From the NCBI GenBank assembly GCA_023101725.1, contig JALJCO010010517.1:124001-188000 (forward strand): a stretch of 64,000 nucleotides of DNA, read 5' to 3'. The translations under genes and the position numbers were made by a program. How positions within the stretch are numbered: the stretch's first letter is position 1; every line of letters starts with the position of its first letter. The notes beneath the pieces are model-generated. The model did not search any database, had not been told where the DNA came from, and saw only the letters and a list, made by a program, of their open reading frames with translations. This DNA comes from Atherinomorus stipes (Eukaryota > Chordata > Actinopteri > Atheriniformes > Atherinidae). Below are positions 11,063-22,745 of this stretch, one piece after another.

Positions 11063-12190
11063 CAGAAACAACGCCGTTGTGGAAAGGTGCGTCCATTCTG
11101 TTCGGCCACAGCCAGAGAGGACGTGGAGAGCGACTGAAGGAGAGTGTCACTAATAGGACAGAAATAATCAACAGCAGAGCTGGAAGCACGCCGCCACACA
11201 TGCATGTTCATATGTTAGAGGGCTGTGGCCAGTCAGCCACATAATAGAACAATCACTCTGTCACTCATCTGCTGCTGCTGCTGTTTAAACACACACACAC
11301 ACACACACACGCTGACAAATCCTGTGTTTTATTCTCTTTTGTCCTTTTTCTCCTCTTGTCTTATTCGTGTCTCTCTTCCGTCCCGCTCTCTCTCCCTCAG
11401 ATCTGTCCTTGGTCACCGTCTCCCTTTATTCCTTCATCATGATGCATTGTAGAATTCTGGCATCCGACCATTTTAACGTCTTCTTCCCTCCGGAGCACAT
11501 TTTGTCCCGTGAACACCTGCATGAAAAGTATGTGTGGAGATGGAGATATGTCAGGATGAAACACGTCTATGCTCGCGTCGTCCTCTCATCAGTTTGGTTT
11601 GGGAGGGCATGAGACCGAAGGTCAGAAATAAAAATATCTAACATAGACTGCAGGAGTCGGTGAACTGCAGCTCAGTGGAACATGCTAAACATCTTAACTT
11701 TTAAACTTGATCATTTCATTTTACCAGTTTCTAGTGAAGAGCTCATTTACACACATTTCAATCATTTTTCTGTTAGTCAAGATCAAATTATGGCAGGAAA
11801 TGATAGAAAATAATGTAAAAACAAAATATTGCTCACAAAATACAACATATTCATGTAAGTTTACATTTAGAACAATCAAGATCAAATGTTTTATACCAAC
11901 ATAAAAAAAAAAAACAATAAAAAGGAGAAATGTTTACAGATTTTAAGGAAGAAGTAATAATGATGAATGATTGTAATCACAACAGAGATAACAACCACAC
12001 TGATGATCATTTCAGCTATTTATTCATTTCAAACTGAAGTTAAAAGCAAACACACACATTTGGTGCACGAGATAATAAAAAACATTGTAGTTGGAAAAGA
12101 AGAAGCTTAGAGGTCCAAAATCCTTCAGTCAGAGACTCATTCACCGTAATTTAACTACATTTCTTACAACACACCAAAAACAAAACTTTC
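11063..12190. other. Non-coding, nothing recognised
   Basis: Apart from the CA run this is unique sequence, AT-rich after 11700. The frames at 11225-11452 and 11367-11612 are partly built on the CA repeat and show no domain. Confidence 0.35.
11289..11310. repeat. CA microsatellite
   Basis: An uninterrupted AC dinucleotide run of 11 units. Confidence 0.95.
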
Positions 12191-12194
12191 AAAA

Positions 12195-13205
12195 TAATGG
12201 ATTGATTCTTTATTTGGACAAAACATAAATAACACATAAATAAATAGTTCAGCAAATTAACAAATAACAATTTAAATGATAAAAAAAAAAACAATTATTA
12301 TAATGTCCAAAAGGTCCAAAAAGGAGCCGGATGAAGTAAAAACTAATTTTAGTCCTGCCCCTTTTTATCATCATATCTGTCCGTGAAGTTGACCCTTAAT
12401 CTCTCATTCGCTTAATATTCAGTTTACAAGACTGGATACAATTTGAGAAAATAAATATACAGAAAATACCGAAATTTTACTCCAACATGCGTGTAAACAT
12501 AACCAATTTACATATATACATTCATTCATCTTTATGCACCTGTACTCCACCGATTGTGTTTGGGGTGGCTTGGGGGGCATCATGTTCTCTACCTTCATAT
12601 TTATTTGTAATTTTATAGTTTTTATTATTTCTGTTTATGTTCTCTATTATACTTGTTAAATACTAATTCCTTAAATCCTCTTTTAAACTGAGAAATGTCT
12701 GGGCTTTGTTTGAGCTCTTCATGAAGGTTATTCCATAGTTTTACACCGTATCTTGTAAGAAACATGCTCTTCATAGTTGCTCTCACACTTAACATGTTCA
12801 AATTTACTTTTCCCCTTAAATTATACCCACCTTCACCATTATAAAACATTTTTGACTGGGTAGCAAGTTATTTCTAGCTTTATACATTAATTTTGCAGTC
12901 TGTAATTCCACCAAATCACTAAATTTTAGTGTTCTTATCTTGTAAAATAATAAATTTGTGCGCTCCCTTTATGGAACTTTGCAGACCGTCCTTATTGCTT
13001 TTTTGTGATTTGACAAGTGATTGCAAAGAACTCTTATGAGTGTTTCCCCACATCTCAACGCAATAACTCAAATATGGCAGAATCAGGGTACAATAAAGAA
13101 TATAAAGTGATTTTTGGTCCAAAAAATGCTTCAATTTAGTCAATACTGCAGTATTTCTTGCCATTTTTGTCTGAACAAACTTAATATGTGACTTTCAGCA
13201 GATGG
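12195..13205 (-). mobile_element. LINE 3' end with RT C-terminal remnant
   Basis: The minus strand encodes the tail of a non-LTR retrotransposon protein in two broken frames. The first (13164-12919) contains ILPYLSYCVEMWGNTHKS, the conserved block after the reverse transcriptase fingers. The second (12849-12625) contains YGVKLWNNLHEELKQ and ISQFKRGFKELVF, the usual LWNxLP...FKxxL ending of CR1/L2/Jockey-type LINEs. A 3' UTR of about 430 bp follows and ends near 12195 in CCAAATAAAGAATC. The catalytic domain is absent, so this is a heavily 5'-truncated dead copy. The clade is only inferred. Confidence 0.72.
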
Positions 13206-14185
13206 TCCTTAAAAAATACAATACTCAAAATATATAATTTTACTCTCTTTTCGTAAATAACAATACTTTTATATAACAAAGTTCTCTCACTTTAACTCAT
13301 AATTGTCAATAATTACAGTTTGGTGATTAGTAATGAATAATAATAATATTAATAATAATCCATTTATAAATCACAGTACTCAATATAAAATACTTAATAG
13401 TGATAATACTCTAGTAAATTCCTGGTAGCACATATCCCATCATCATATTGTCTTTCATCGTCTGTAAATGTGTTTTTTTCATCCCTGCAGCCGCTCCATA
13501 GCTGAACAGCAGCGGTGGAATGAAGATGTTTACAACAACAACAACAGTGGTGATGTTCTTGTTTTGTTTTGCCGTTGCAGTAAATGGAAGCTGGACGTGA
13601 TGCTGTCAGCTGACCAGGATCGTCACGGCTGCAGCGCAGCAGCGGTGGAACGGTCACTGCTCCCGCCTGACTCGCTGTTTACATCTTTATTGTTTACAGA
13701 GCCTGACAGGAAAACAACAACAGGCGGTGGAGAGGATGTGAGCAGCGTCTGGTGTACGGAGGCCCGGCTCGTGTGCCGTATCTGAGGACGCGCCGCCATG
13801 TCACGCCGGTGGTGTGGGAAAACAAACCCTGTCTCCATTTAACACTTGCTGGTGTTACTGGTGACGGATGAGGGTGTCGGCCATGTTGGCGTGGACCGTA
13901 ACACTGATGTTTGGAAGAGTCCTGGTCCTGGTTCTTCCTCTCCAGTGCAGCTCAGGACGGAGTTACCTTCATGAAGTGCTGCGTATGAAAGGGGGCCCTG
14001 CAGAAAAAGTTTGAGAACCACTGCTGTAGATGTTTGTATCAGATGATCTGGGGCATAAGTGTGTCTGTCTAAGATGATTGTGTCAAACATGGTTCCTATC
14101 AAGGTCCTCCCTCATGTGCGAACGCAAACTGATGAGGAGGGTAGTTCTGATAACTAAACTCCAGACGGGGAGTTACAGGAACTGG
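13206..14185. other. Non-coding, unique
   Basis: This stretch is AT-rich to about 13450, then more GC-balanced to 14185. The 105-codon frame at 13468-13785 and its antisense partner have no recognisable domain. A CAACAACAACAACAG run (13532-13546) is the only simple repeat. Confidence 0.35.
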
Positions 14186-14580
14186 TCCGAGAACCTCTCT
14201 GATCCTAGAACCTCTCTGATCCGAGAACCTCTCTGATCCCAGAACCTCTCTGATCCTAGAACCTCTCTGATCCCAGCCTCTCTGATCCGAGAACCTCTCT
14301 GATCCGAGAACCTCTCTGATCCTAGCCTCTCTGATCCGAGAACCCTCTGATCCTAGACCTCTCTGATCCGAGACCCTCTGATCCCAGAACCCTCTGATCC
14401 TAGAACCTCTCTGATCCCAGAACCTCTCTGATCCTAGAACCTTCGGATCCTAGACCTCTCTGATCCCAGAACCTCTCTGATCCTAGAACCTCTCGGATCC
14501 TAGAACCTCTCTGATCCCAGAACCTCTCTGATCCTAGAACCTCTCGGATCCTAGAACCTCTCTGATCCCAGAACCTCTCT
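14186..14580. repeat. 15-bp minisatellite, GAACCTCTCTGATCC unit
   Basis: About 25 tandem units of GAACCTCTCTGATCC/T with single-base variants (GATCCG, GATCCC, GATCCT) and occasional 13-14 bp deleted units. Since 15 is divisible by 3, it keeps a frame open on the minus strand that reads as repeated ERFWDQRGSRIREVLGS-like peptide (14621-14400). This is a by-product, not a gene. Confidence 0.95.
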
Positions 14581-14619
14581 GTCTGAATGCACCTAATCTT
14601 AAAAGCTTCGAGGCTTATC

Positions 14620-14935
14620 ACTACCTACATAATAATAATAATAATAATGATGATACATTTTATTTAAAAAGCGGCTTAACAGAGCACCCATGGACACTGT
14701 ACAGATCAGATAAAACACGAAACATAACAGGTACCACATAAAAACAACATTGGATTGATGCATATGGACTTGGGAGAAATAAGACATATAAGACGTCTGC
14801 AGAAGAGTTTACAGTCTGGATTTAAAGAGAAGGAAATGTCTGCTGTACGGAGATCGGGAATTCCAGAGATGGAGCAGAGTAATACACAGTAATAAGGTTG
14901 GTCATGTTTTGTTGAAAGAGGTGGGATGCAAAGTT
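14620..14935 (-). mobile_element. LINE-like 3' fragment after ATA repeat
   Basis: It starts with an AATAATAATAATAATGATGAT tract (14629-14651) and TTTATTTAAAAAGCGGC, then CACCCATGGACACTGTACAG. This arrangement recurs at 32205-32440 (ACACCCAAGGACACCGTAAA) and is typical of fish LINE tails. Antisense, 14820-14880 gives a decayed version of the LWNSLP-FKxxL ending. Boundaries are approximate. Confidence 0.45.
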
Positions 14936-14940
14936 ATTTG

Positions 14941-15130
14941 CTAATCAATCAATCAATTTTATTTATATAGCCCCTTACAGTACACGAGGTAACCAAGTGC
15001 TTTCCATAAAAACATCATAGACAGAAAATAAGAAGAGCAAGAAGAAAATAATAGACTAATACAAGTAAATACTGGGGCAAATAGTTTAGAAATGTTATGA
15101 ATAGTCTTGTTGAAATGTTTGAATAAACCA
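14941..15130. mobile_element. Interspersed repeat with AATC / TTTATTTATATAG start
   Basis: A short AATC run is followed by TTTTATTTATATAGCCCCTTA and CCAAGTGCTTTCCATAAAAA, the typical start of a common fish retroelement 3' end in antisense. Similar starts are at 32088-32160 and 47010-47060. Confidence 0.5.
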
Positions 15131-15214
15131 CAAGCAGAAAGAACAGTTTACACTGTGAGCCAATGGCTACTGGTTTCTCACAGGAAGCTGAAGCATCATC
15201 GTCTGTGCATTCGT

Positions 15215-15885
15215 TAGTTCAGGAAAAAGGTGGATAGCTTTTTGTTCCCCTTCATGAACTACTGCAACATAGTCTGGAGGAAGACTTATCCTACTTATCT
15301 AAACAAAATCCTTCAAATCCAGCAGAAATTCCTGCGCATGATGTCCCACTCGACTAAATACGCACCTCTGTTTGGTAAATCTGACTCATATCAGTTAAGA
15401 AAATAAATGTTTGTCTTGTTCTCACAAGCTCATTAATGAGAGGGAAGACCTCTCAGATTAGGGCTGAAAGATATATCGTTATCGTATCTATATCGAGATA
15501 TGGACATTCAAGATATTAATATCGCCAAAGCAACTATATAAAAGATATAGATTTCTCCTGCGCTTGTCCTGCATATAAAGCTCTGGAAGTCACAAACAAA
15601 ACTGCACTTTCCACCAAAGTGCTTGGTTTTCAACGAACCCGCAGTCGTATCGTATCGTATCGATATTGAGATGTCTGGCATGAATATCGGAAACGTTCAG
15701 CCCTATCTCAGATACATAACTTTTTCACTTCAGATGTTCATTCTCATCATACGAGGCACAGAGAGATTCATTTTGTTTGTCCGTTCTCAAGAACTTCAGG
15801 TCATGAAACGGACCTCAGCTTTAGGGGCTCTCGACTCTGGAGTGAACCAAGTCTGTCCTTAAGATCTAATTCCTCTGCAGGTGCA
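15215..15885 (+). mobile_element. LINE RT C-terminal remnant, split by a hAT MITE
   Basis: The plus strand encodes PFMNYCNIVWRKTYPTYL followed by ILQIQQKFLRMMSHSTKYAP (15260-15360), the post-catalytic block of a CR1/L2/Jockey-type LINE. After the inserted element at 15459-15705 it resumes, in a shifted frame, with a histidine/arginine-rich part and an FRGSRLWSEPSL block, the degenerate RFRGxxLWNSLP motif, near 15816-15860. The polymerase core is absent. The copy is dead and older than the MITE that split it. Confidence 0.7.
15459..15705. mobile_element. hAT MITE with perfect 8-bp duplication
   Basis: A 247-bp element beginning TAGGGCTGAAAGATATATCG and ending, inverted, TAGGGCTGAACG. TCTCAGAT lies immediately outside both ends (15451-15458 and 15706-15713). 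An exact 8-bp duplication is diagnostic of hAT transposition. The interior is rich in ATATCG motifs. It carries no transposase. It interrupts a LINE remnant, so the order of insertion is known. Confidence 0.9.
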
Positions 15886-15932
15886 TGTACCATGCACTAT
15901 GCTGTATACTACAGCCCTATACTGAGCCAGTC

Positions 15933-16225
15933 ACACAGTCATCCTCAAAATTATTCATACCCTCTAGTTACAGAAAAGACTAAATTCACAATATTAATTC
16001 AAATAACAAGAAACTAAAGAAACTAACTAAATAAAAATGCACAAAATTATAATGTAGCGAAATAAAACGTTGCTTTTAAATTGTGGTTGGAAATAATGAT
16101 AATAAAAAACTGTCCCAGACACATGAGAGCAGCTTTCCCATGAGCACACCTGTCAGCAGGTGCAGACGTCTGATTGGACGGTACAGAAAACACCTGATTG
16201 CAGTGATTGGCTCAAAGTGTTGCTC
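15933..16225 (+). mobile_element. Tc1/mariner-like end fragment, copy 1
   Basis: CAGTCATCCTCAAAATTATT followed by CATACCCT is a typical end of fish Tc1-type elements. About 290 bp of sequence, including AATTCAAATAACAAGAAACTA and CAGCAGGTGCAGACGTCTGA, recurs in inverted orientation at about 59550-59845. No transposase frame is detected in either copy. Confidence 0.6.
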
Positions 16226-17021
16226 AATAGAATTTTAGCTTCGGAGCCCCATCGTGGTTGTTTATTTTTATTTGTTTTTAATATTTATTACAATATAAAT
16301 ATATAAATTATTAAATCACAATTTAAAACCAGTGTCATGATTTTCATAGAATTTTTATTTATTATCACTTTTGTCAATTTCAACTTATTTCACTGACAGA
16401 TTATTTTTTCCTTTAATTGGAGCTATGAATAACTTTGTAAATGACTATACTCCTGCATCCTATATGTTTACTTGTTTTTCTTTTGTTTTGTTTGTTACCA
16501 ACCGTTCAGCCTTTATATTTATTGTTACCTTAACTCACCTTCATTTTTCAACGATGCTTCTTCAAAATACTATTTTGTTCTTATGTTGCTGCAAAACCCG
16601 TTTGTCTGCATTTCTTTTATGTTTGGCTTGTAATTGGGAGTGGAACTCTGTATGAGCCCGGCTGGGCTTCGTTCCCCTCCTTGTACTGAATCATGTGCAG
16701 AACAAATAAACCTAAAGTGACTTGAATTCAGCGAGTGCATCTGTATAGCAGTGAAAAGTCTCCCTGATGTGCTGGAAAATAAACTCTTACAGGAATATCT
16801 CCGCATGCAGTGTGAGGAAAGGTCACACCAGCCGGAGATGTGACGTTCAGGTTAGCGCACGCTAACGTTGGCGTTACTTCAGCAGTTTCATTAAACTATT
16901 CTGTAAAAGTCAAATATGCAGAAGAAAGAGCTTATGACAATATTAGCATCTGATATGAGAATATATCGGTACAGATGGAATATCCACGCATTAATCTACA
17001 AAAGATAAAAAATACTTTTTT
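16226..17021. other. Non-coding AT-rich stretch
   Basis: No repeat termini or genes are recognised. The 94-codon frame at 16371-16655 is rich in F/L/C and lacks a domain. Confidence 0.35.
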
Positions 17022-17592
<571 letters not shown>

Positions 17593-18391
17593 TTTAAAAT
17601 TGAAAATAAAATGTGAGATTATCCAGGACGAGCAGCCGTGACGTGTAAAATGAACGAGTTCATTCCGATTCTGCTTATTTAAGGTAAAAGTGCGTTTTCT
17701 TCATTCTCACTTAACTTCAACCATCTGCAGTTTATTTCAGAGAAGTTTCAACTTTTTATTATTTTAGTAAAATTAATTATTTTTCAAGTGTTACAGGACG
17801 AGTGGATTCACAGTTCAGACATGAAAATTTCCTGGATGGTAAAAGCTGAAATAACGGAGGATAAAGAAGCACTTCTGCTTTTGTTTCATGCATATTTCTG
17901 TCCTCCATCAGCACGCCTCCTCCTCCTCTGGTGGCATATTTTCCATCATTATTAGAATGCCGGCAGCTCAAGGCCTGCAGGCTTTAACCTCTGCGATGTT
18001 TGCTGTGTGATAAAAGGCGAAAGCACTATCAATCTTTATTGTCTGGCCTGTTCGCTGTAATTGCATTCAATAGTCGGCTGATTCTCTTGTCTGCACTAAT
18101 GTCGGGGACCAGAGGGGAGCCAGATGCTCCCGCCGCAGCAAACACACACCCAGGTTCACACACAGGTGTGCACACGCTCAGTTCAAGCCTTAATCGTTGC
18201 AAGGGAGGGGGGGGCAGCAGGAATATGCACAGTAACGCCAGTGAGGGGGGGGCAAGCATGTGGCTCCATGTTGATAAATTGACGGTATAGTTTGTGAGCA
18301 GCTGTGTGTGGTGGGGCTGTTTCTGTATGTCTGTGTGATGGTGATGATGTCACCCCCAGACCAGGTCATAGATTATTCAGATTTAAGCAAA
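17593..18391. other. Unique, with conserved-element-like core at 17925-18110
   Basis: The core contains CATCATTATTAGAATGCC, GATAAAAGGCG, CAATCTTTATTG and CTGTAATTGCATTCAATAG, a mixture of homeodomain- and SOX/GATA-like words without repeat or frame support. Candidate regulatory sequence by texture only. Confidence 0.35.
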
Positions 18392-18393
18392 CC

Positions 18394-18452
18394 AGAGGGA
18401 GGAGGAGGAGGAGGAGGAGGAAGAGGAAGAGGAAGAGGAGGAGCTGGAGGAG
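18394..18452. repeat. GGA/GAA purine tract
   Basis: A one-strand purine run of GAG, GAA and GGA triplets of about 59 bp, capable of triplex or G-rich structure. The overlapping minus-strand frame with proline runs (18373-18690) is a by-product. Confidence 0.9.
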
Positions 18453-18574
18453 TGCCAAACACAAGATTGAATCTCAATGAATAGTAAGGAGGCTGACGGA
18501 GGCGGAGAGGGTGGAGGAACCTGGAGAGGCAGCCATCATAAGGGAGGTGGTGGGACAGCAGTACCCCCCGGCAC

Positions 18575-18790
18575 ACACCCATCCTTGTACTTCTATCTTT
18601 GTGAGGACATTCATAGACATAATGCATCCCTAACCCTAACCCTAACCCTAACCAAAACCTAACCGCAACCTGAACTCTAAAACCAAACATTTTTTTCTGA
18701 GGCTTCTTTAGTGAAAACCGGCCAGAATGTCCTCATTAAACATGCAAAAGGTAGCAAACACAGGACACACACACACACACACACACAAAA
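18575..18790 (+). mobile_element. Interspersed repeat with CCCTAA core, copy 1
   Basis: It contains GTGAGGACATTCATAGACAT, then CCCTAACC repeats (18628-18653), decaying to AAAACCTAACCGCAACC, then GGCCAGAATGTCCTCATTA and a terminal CA run (18765-18786). The same order of parts occurs at 21575-21868. The telomere-like unit is therefore part of a dispersed element and not a relic of chromosome fusion. Confidence 0.75.
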
Positions 18791-18822
18791 AAAAAGTTAT
18801 GTTTTGTTTTTGTCTTTGTGTA

Positions 18823-19193
18823 CTGGGGTGTAATAATACATCAGTCTATGTTGACACATCCATATGGATCGATGTGTCGATCGTTCATCAAAATATCATA
18901 TCAAAACCACTATTATCATGGAATGTCTTTATTTTGAAGGTCCAGAGACATTTTCCCAACATCCACGTTTCTAGTTGTTCATAGATGTGACTCAGGGAGG
19001 TTGCACTGCAAAGCTAACAACAACTTTGTTACCATAATATCGTTTTATATCGATCGGTGGATCCTGAATCAAATCGAATTGAAATTGTATCGTGACTGAA
19101 TGTGAGATATCGGCAGACACTGAATCGCGCATCTACTGTATCGATATAATATTGTATCGTGATCAGAACAGTGATTTCCACCCCTGTGGACTG
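18823..19193. mobile_element. hAT-like element with GGGGTG ends
   Basis: The left end CTGGGGTGTAATAATACATC faces the inverted right end CAGGGGTGGAAATCACTG. The interior is full of TATCG/CGATA words (ATATCGATCGG, TATCGATATAATATTG). The flanking 8-mers do not match well, so the duplication has decayed or the ends are a few bases off. Confidence 0.5.
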
Positions 19194-19238
19194 CAGTCGC
19201 TTCTGAAGCACCCGAAGCCGTCAGACTTTCCTGCATGA

Positions 19239-19262
19239 TGTGTGTGTATGTGTGTGTGTGTG
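19239..19262. repeat. GT microsatellite (interrupted)
   Basis: A TG run with one TATG interruption. Confidence 0.95.
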
Positions 19263-19653
19263 AGCTTTCCCGTCTCCCTCACCCGTCACCGTGAGTGTGG
19301 GTGTGTATTCGCCATCTCCAGCGAGGGTGGGGGCGTGTACCGTGCAGCCTGGATCAGACATACCTGGCCTCGCCGTCACGTCCACGCGGGGCGAAGGAAG
19401 CCTGCAGCCAGGATCAGCCGGAGGAGGAGCGAAGCTGCTGCTTCCAGCTGCACTCCTGCAGGTTTCTGAGCCACATGCGTGTGTGTGGTCTCTGCTACAT
19501 GTATGACTGAACTCTCCTGCTCCTCTTCCTTCGCTCCTCTCTCTCCCCGTCTGGACTCCCACCCAGGATCGTCTGCATCGGAGACTCTCACACATCTACA
19601 TTCAGACTGTGACTGTTATGTCCACTCCTTCACTGTTGTCTGCTGGCTTTGCC

Positions 19654-19659
<6 letters not shown>

Positions 19660-19687
<28 letters not shown>
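19660..19687. repeat. GT microsatellite
   Basis: An uninterrupted GT run of 14 units. Confidence 0.95.
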
Positions 19688-20991
19688 CATACGTTTGCAT
19701 GATCCCCACATGCACGCCGAGCCAGAGGAACATGCAGCTTGTGCACAACATCCAGTAATACACCGCTGAATATCAAAGAAAATTAGCCTTCACCTCGGTG
19801 CAGGGATGTGGGTGAGTTCCTTAGCAGAGGAACGGGCTTTGAAGCAGCAGATTCCCCCAGGGCTCGCAGCCCGGCCCCTCCCCGGAACGCCGTGCCGGAT
19901 AAGGCCCGTAATTCCCACTTTTAGGTTTCCATTAATCTGATCCTGACACAGGGGAGACGGGCTGCTTTGCATATCGCCTTCCCAAGATGGAGGGCTATTT
20001 ACATGATCGCCTCCAGATTGAATATGATCAGTAGCCCTCCTCCTCCACCGTCCTCTGGAGCTCAAACGGGGAAAAAATGCAGATTTTTTTTCAGCGGGTA
20101 TTTGCTGCATTATCACGGATGAAATATTATTCACTCAGGTATATTCACCATAGCGTTTCCATGCTTCTCAAGTAAGGCTTGATGGATACATGTTGCGGAT
20201 ATTACGGCTCCCGCGCTTGCTTCCCTTGACGAAGGCCAAATTTCTTTTATGAATGTGACAGCAGAGATGGATAGATGGAGCCATTTATCATCGCTCACTG
20301 ATAGCACTAATGTGAGGAGAACTGTCCCCCCCGAACCCTTCTCAACAAATGTGAGGAACACCAGCGAACAGCGCTTCATCTGGAGCCGTGAAGGCGAACC
20401 CGTGTAAATGTGTCTGTAATGAAGGCGCGTACAGGAGGTGCATTATTCTCTTTCTGCTACATTTATTCCTGAATATCAAATGAATGTGATGAATGTGGAG
20501 CGAGGGGGCGGCGGGGATGCCAGATGACTGATATTGTTATTACACCACTGACGACGAGCTGCAGAAGTTGAGACAGTGAAGCTGTAGCGTAGAGAACTAA
20601 CACACACATCCTCACCTGCTCTGGTCTCTCCCGTGCAAACACCCCCCCTCCTTGTACATCTTTTATTATCCACCCCTGGAACTACTTTCATTTGTTTGTT
20701 TGGGGGGGTTTTTGTCCTGTTTTTATCCGGCATGTCAAGCAGAGACGCAGATCTGCTCTCCTGCGAGCACGGCCAGACAACAACCAGGAGGAAAAGCAGA
20801 ACATCGCTGAGCAAACACGCCAGAGTTCAGCGTGATGAAAGAGCAAATCTGTGCTCGCGGTACGGGGGAAGCTTCCATGAAGGGGCTGAGCAAGTCTGCA
20901 CGTCTGCTGCTGCAAGCTAAGCTAAGCCGATGGGCCAACGCTAACGAATATCAGGAACACTCGAAAAAGAGGATCTGGGCTGTAGCTGATA

Positions 20992-21452
20992 TTAACTCAT
21001 TGAGTGTCAGACGTTTTTGAGAGCAGAGCGCCCCATATTGCCAAGGTTTTTAAGCATTTTCACAGATTTTTGGAGAGCCAGAGAACATTGTGTATTATGC
21101 CTATGTAAACACCGAACCTTCCAAAGGAAAGCTTAGACTCTGTTCTTTCATCAGAAAAAAAACATTTGTTTCTAGCTTTTTCCGTTCTTTAGTAATCTGC
21201 AGTAGAACATGGGGTAGTTGCAGCAAAAAATGCTGCTTTTCACTAAAAATCTGAGAAAACAAGCTTTTTATGCAGCAATGCGCTTTAAGTGGAAAAGTGA
21301 CTGTGATGCCAATATTTTGACTTTAGTGACGCCTTCATCATGTGAACAGCTGTTTACTTTTATGAAACAACAAAAACACTGAGAAAAGAGTTTTGGTGGT
21401 AAAATAATTATTCACTAGCTAAATAAGCCACAAGTTTGTTTCACAAAATAAC
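20992..21452 (+). mobile_element. TTAA element with CTCATTGAGTGTC end, truncated copy
   Basis: It starts TTAACTCATTGAGTGTCAGA at 20992 and runs about 460 bp. The reverse complement of 42745-43192 matches it throughout, for example GAAAGCTTAGACTCT, TTTGTTTCTAGCTTTTTCC and GAACAGCTGTTTACTT. The right end is missing here; the complete copy is at 42515-43192. Confidence 0.75.
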
Positions 21453-21574
21453 GTCTGTCTTTGTATCCCTCCCTCGTTCCTTCTATCCGTCAACATCTGC
21501 TTCTTGAATTAACGTCAATAGACGTAAATTATTTTTTGAGTCAAATCAACTTAACACCCCCCTCTCTACACACA

Positions 21575-21839
21575 CACACGTTTGTTTTTATATCCCCGTG
21601 GGGTACATCCATTGACATAATGCATTTCCTAGCCCCCTACCCTAAACCTAACGCCCATAACTAATTGCCTAAACCTAACCCTTGTCCTAACCTAAACCTA
21701 ATTGTAACCTAAACTCAAACCAAATCTTGCCCCTCTAAAAATGGATTTTTCTTTGGCTTTTTTAGTGAGGACCGGCCAAAATGTCCTCACTTTGTAGGTT
21801 AAACACGCAGAATGATGCTCACAGTGTAGCAAATAGAGG

Positions 21840-21868
<29 letters not shown>
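21575..21868 (+). mobile_element. Interspersed repeat with CCCTAA-like core, copy 2
   Basis: The same layout as 18575-18790: GGGTACATCCATTGACATAA, then degenerate CCTAAACCTAA units, then GAGGACCGGCCAAAATGTCC, and a CA run (21841-21868). Divergence of the CCTAA part suggests it decays independently in each copy. Confidence 0.75.
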
Positions 21869-21870
<2 letters not shown>

Positions 21871-22289
21871 AATCTGACATAAATTAATCCTTTCACTCAA
21901 AATAAATTTATTAAGTTGTTTCAGCTTTAGCATGCATGAACAACAAAGGGGGCGGGGTTATTTTCAAAACTAAACATATCTGGACCACAAAGGCTCATGG
22001 GAAAAGCAAATTCAGCAGGAATTTTACCTTTTATGATTGTTATCCAATAAATTTGAGTTATTACTGCCTTTGTTCTGTTCAGATTCAGAGAGTTGTGGAG
22101 AAATTCTGTTCAGTTTGGCGTTAAAACTTGCACCATGAGTGTACAGGACAGAACAAGGAGATGATTGAAATGTCAAAGATGGAAGCAACATATCCTTCTT
22201 ATAACGTGTTGCTGTTCTATCACAGACTGGATTTACTCTGATGCTACTTTAACTGAGTAAGTATTAACAGCAAAAGAATGATGCTGCAA
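21869..22289. other. Non-coding, nothing recognised
   Basis: No repeat ends, simple repeats or domains seen. Confidence 0.35.
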
Positions 22290-22745
22290 AGTAAGTTGTT
22301 AAAAATCACAGCATCAAATGGGACATATTTAATTAAGTTTATTAAGTTGACCCAAATAGAAATTTTCAATTTTCATTGACTAAATAAAAATAAGTTAAAT
22401 AGAATTAAAAATAACAATTTCATTTAGCTTAATTTTAAAGAACCAATTAAAGAAACATTCTTAGGTAGGTTCAATGATTTCCTGTAAAAAGTTGTGTGTA
22501 TTATTAAGTATACAACAAACTAAATTGCTTCAAAATAAAATGGAAAACTCAGTTGTCTTATATTTGTTTAAGTTACCAACTTAAAAACTTGTGCTAATAG
22601 CAGTTATTAAGTATGCAGTACTTAAGATAATCTTTGACTAAAGATGAAAAGCTAATTGATCCAACGTAATATTGTTTGTTGGTTCAACGCAATTTCAAAT
22701 GAAGTTGTTGTAACTAAGAAAGACTCATGGAAACTTCCCAAAAAT
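22290..22745. repeat. AT-rich repeat with TTAAGTTGACCC-like words
   Basis: Recurring AAGTTGACCCAAATAG, AAGTTAAATAG, AAGTTACCAACTTAA and TTGGTTCAACGC words on both strands suggest the body of a degraded short inverted-repeat transposon. Clear termini are not visible. Confidence 0.35.

Larger units (their letters stand above)
19194..20991. other. Unique stretch with conserved-element-like block at 19785-20420
   Basis: Apart from two GT runs this is single-copy-like. The block at 19785-20420 has balanced composition, no repeats, and words such as CCATTAATCTGATCC, GCTTTGCATATCGCC, TTGAATATGATCAG and GAATGTGACAG. Overlapping frames on both strands at 19221-19595 and 20476-20920 are frequent because stops are few in this GC-richer DNA; none has a domain I recognise. 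Confidence 0.35.

Noticed and set aside
13468..13838. Host exon in overlapping frames
   Set aside because: Both strands are open because of local composition; no domain or convincing splice sites.
14400..14621. Repetitive protein WDQRGSRIREVLGSERF
   Set aside because: A product of the 15-bp minisatellite on the minus strand.
18628..18653. Interstitial telomere or chromosome fusion site
   Set aside because: The CCCTAA run is only four units and part of a dispersed element with a second copy at 21575-21868.
19221..19595. 124-codon minus-strand gene
   Set aside because: Four overlapping frames on both strands, flanked by GT repeats; no recognisable motif.
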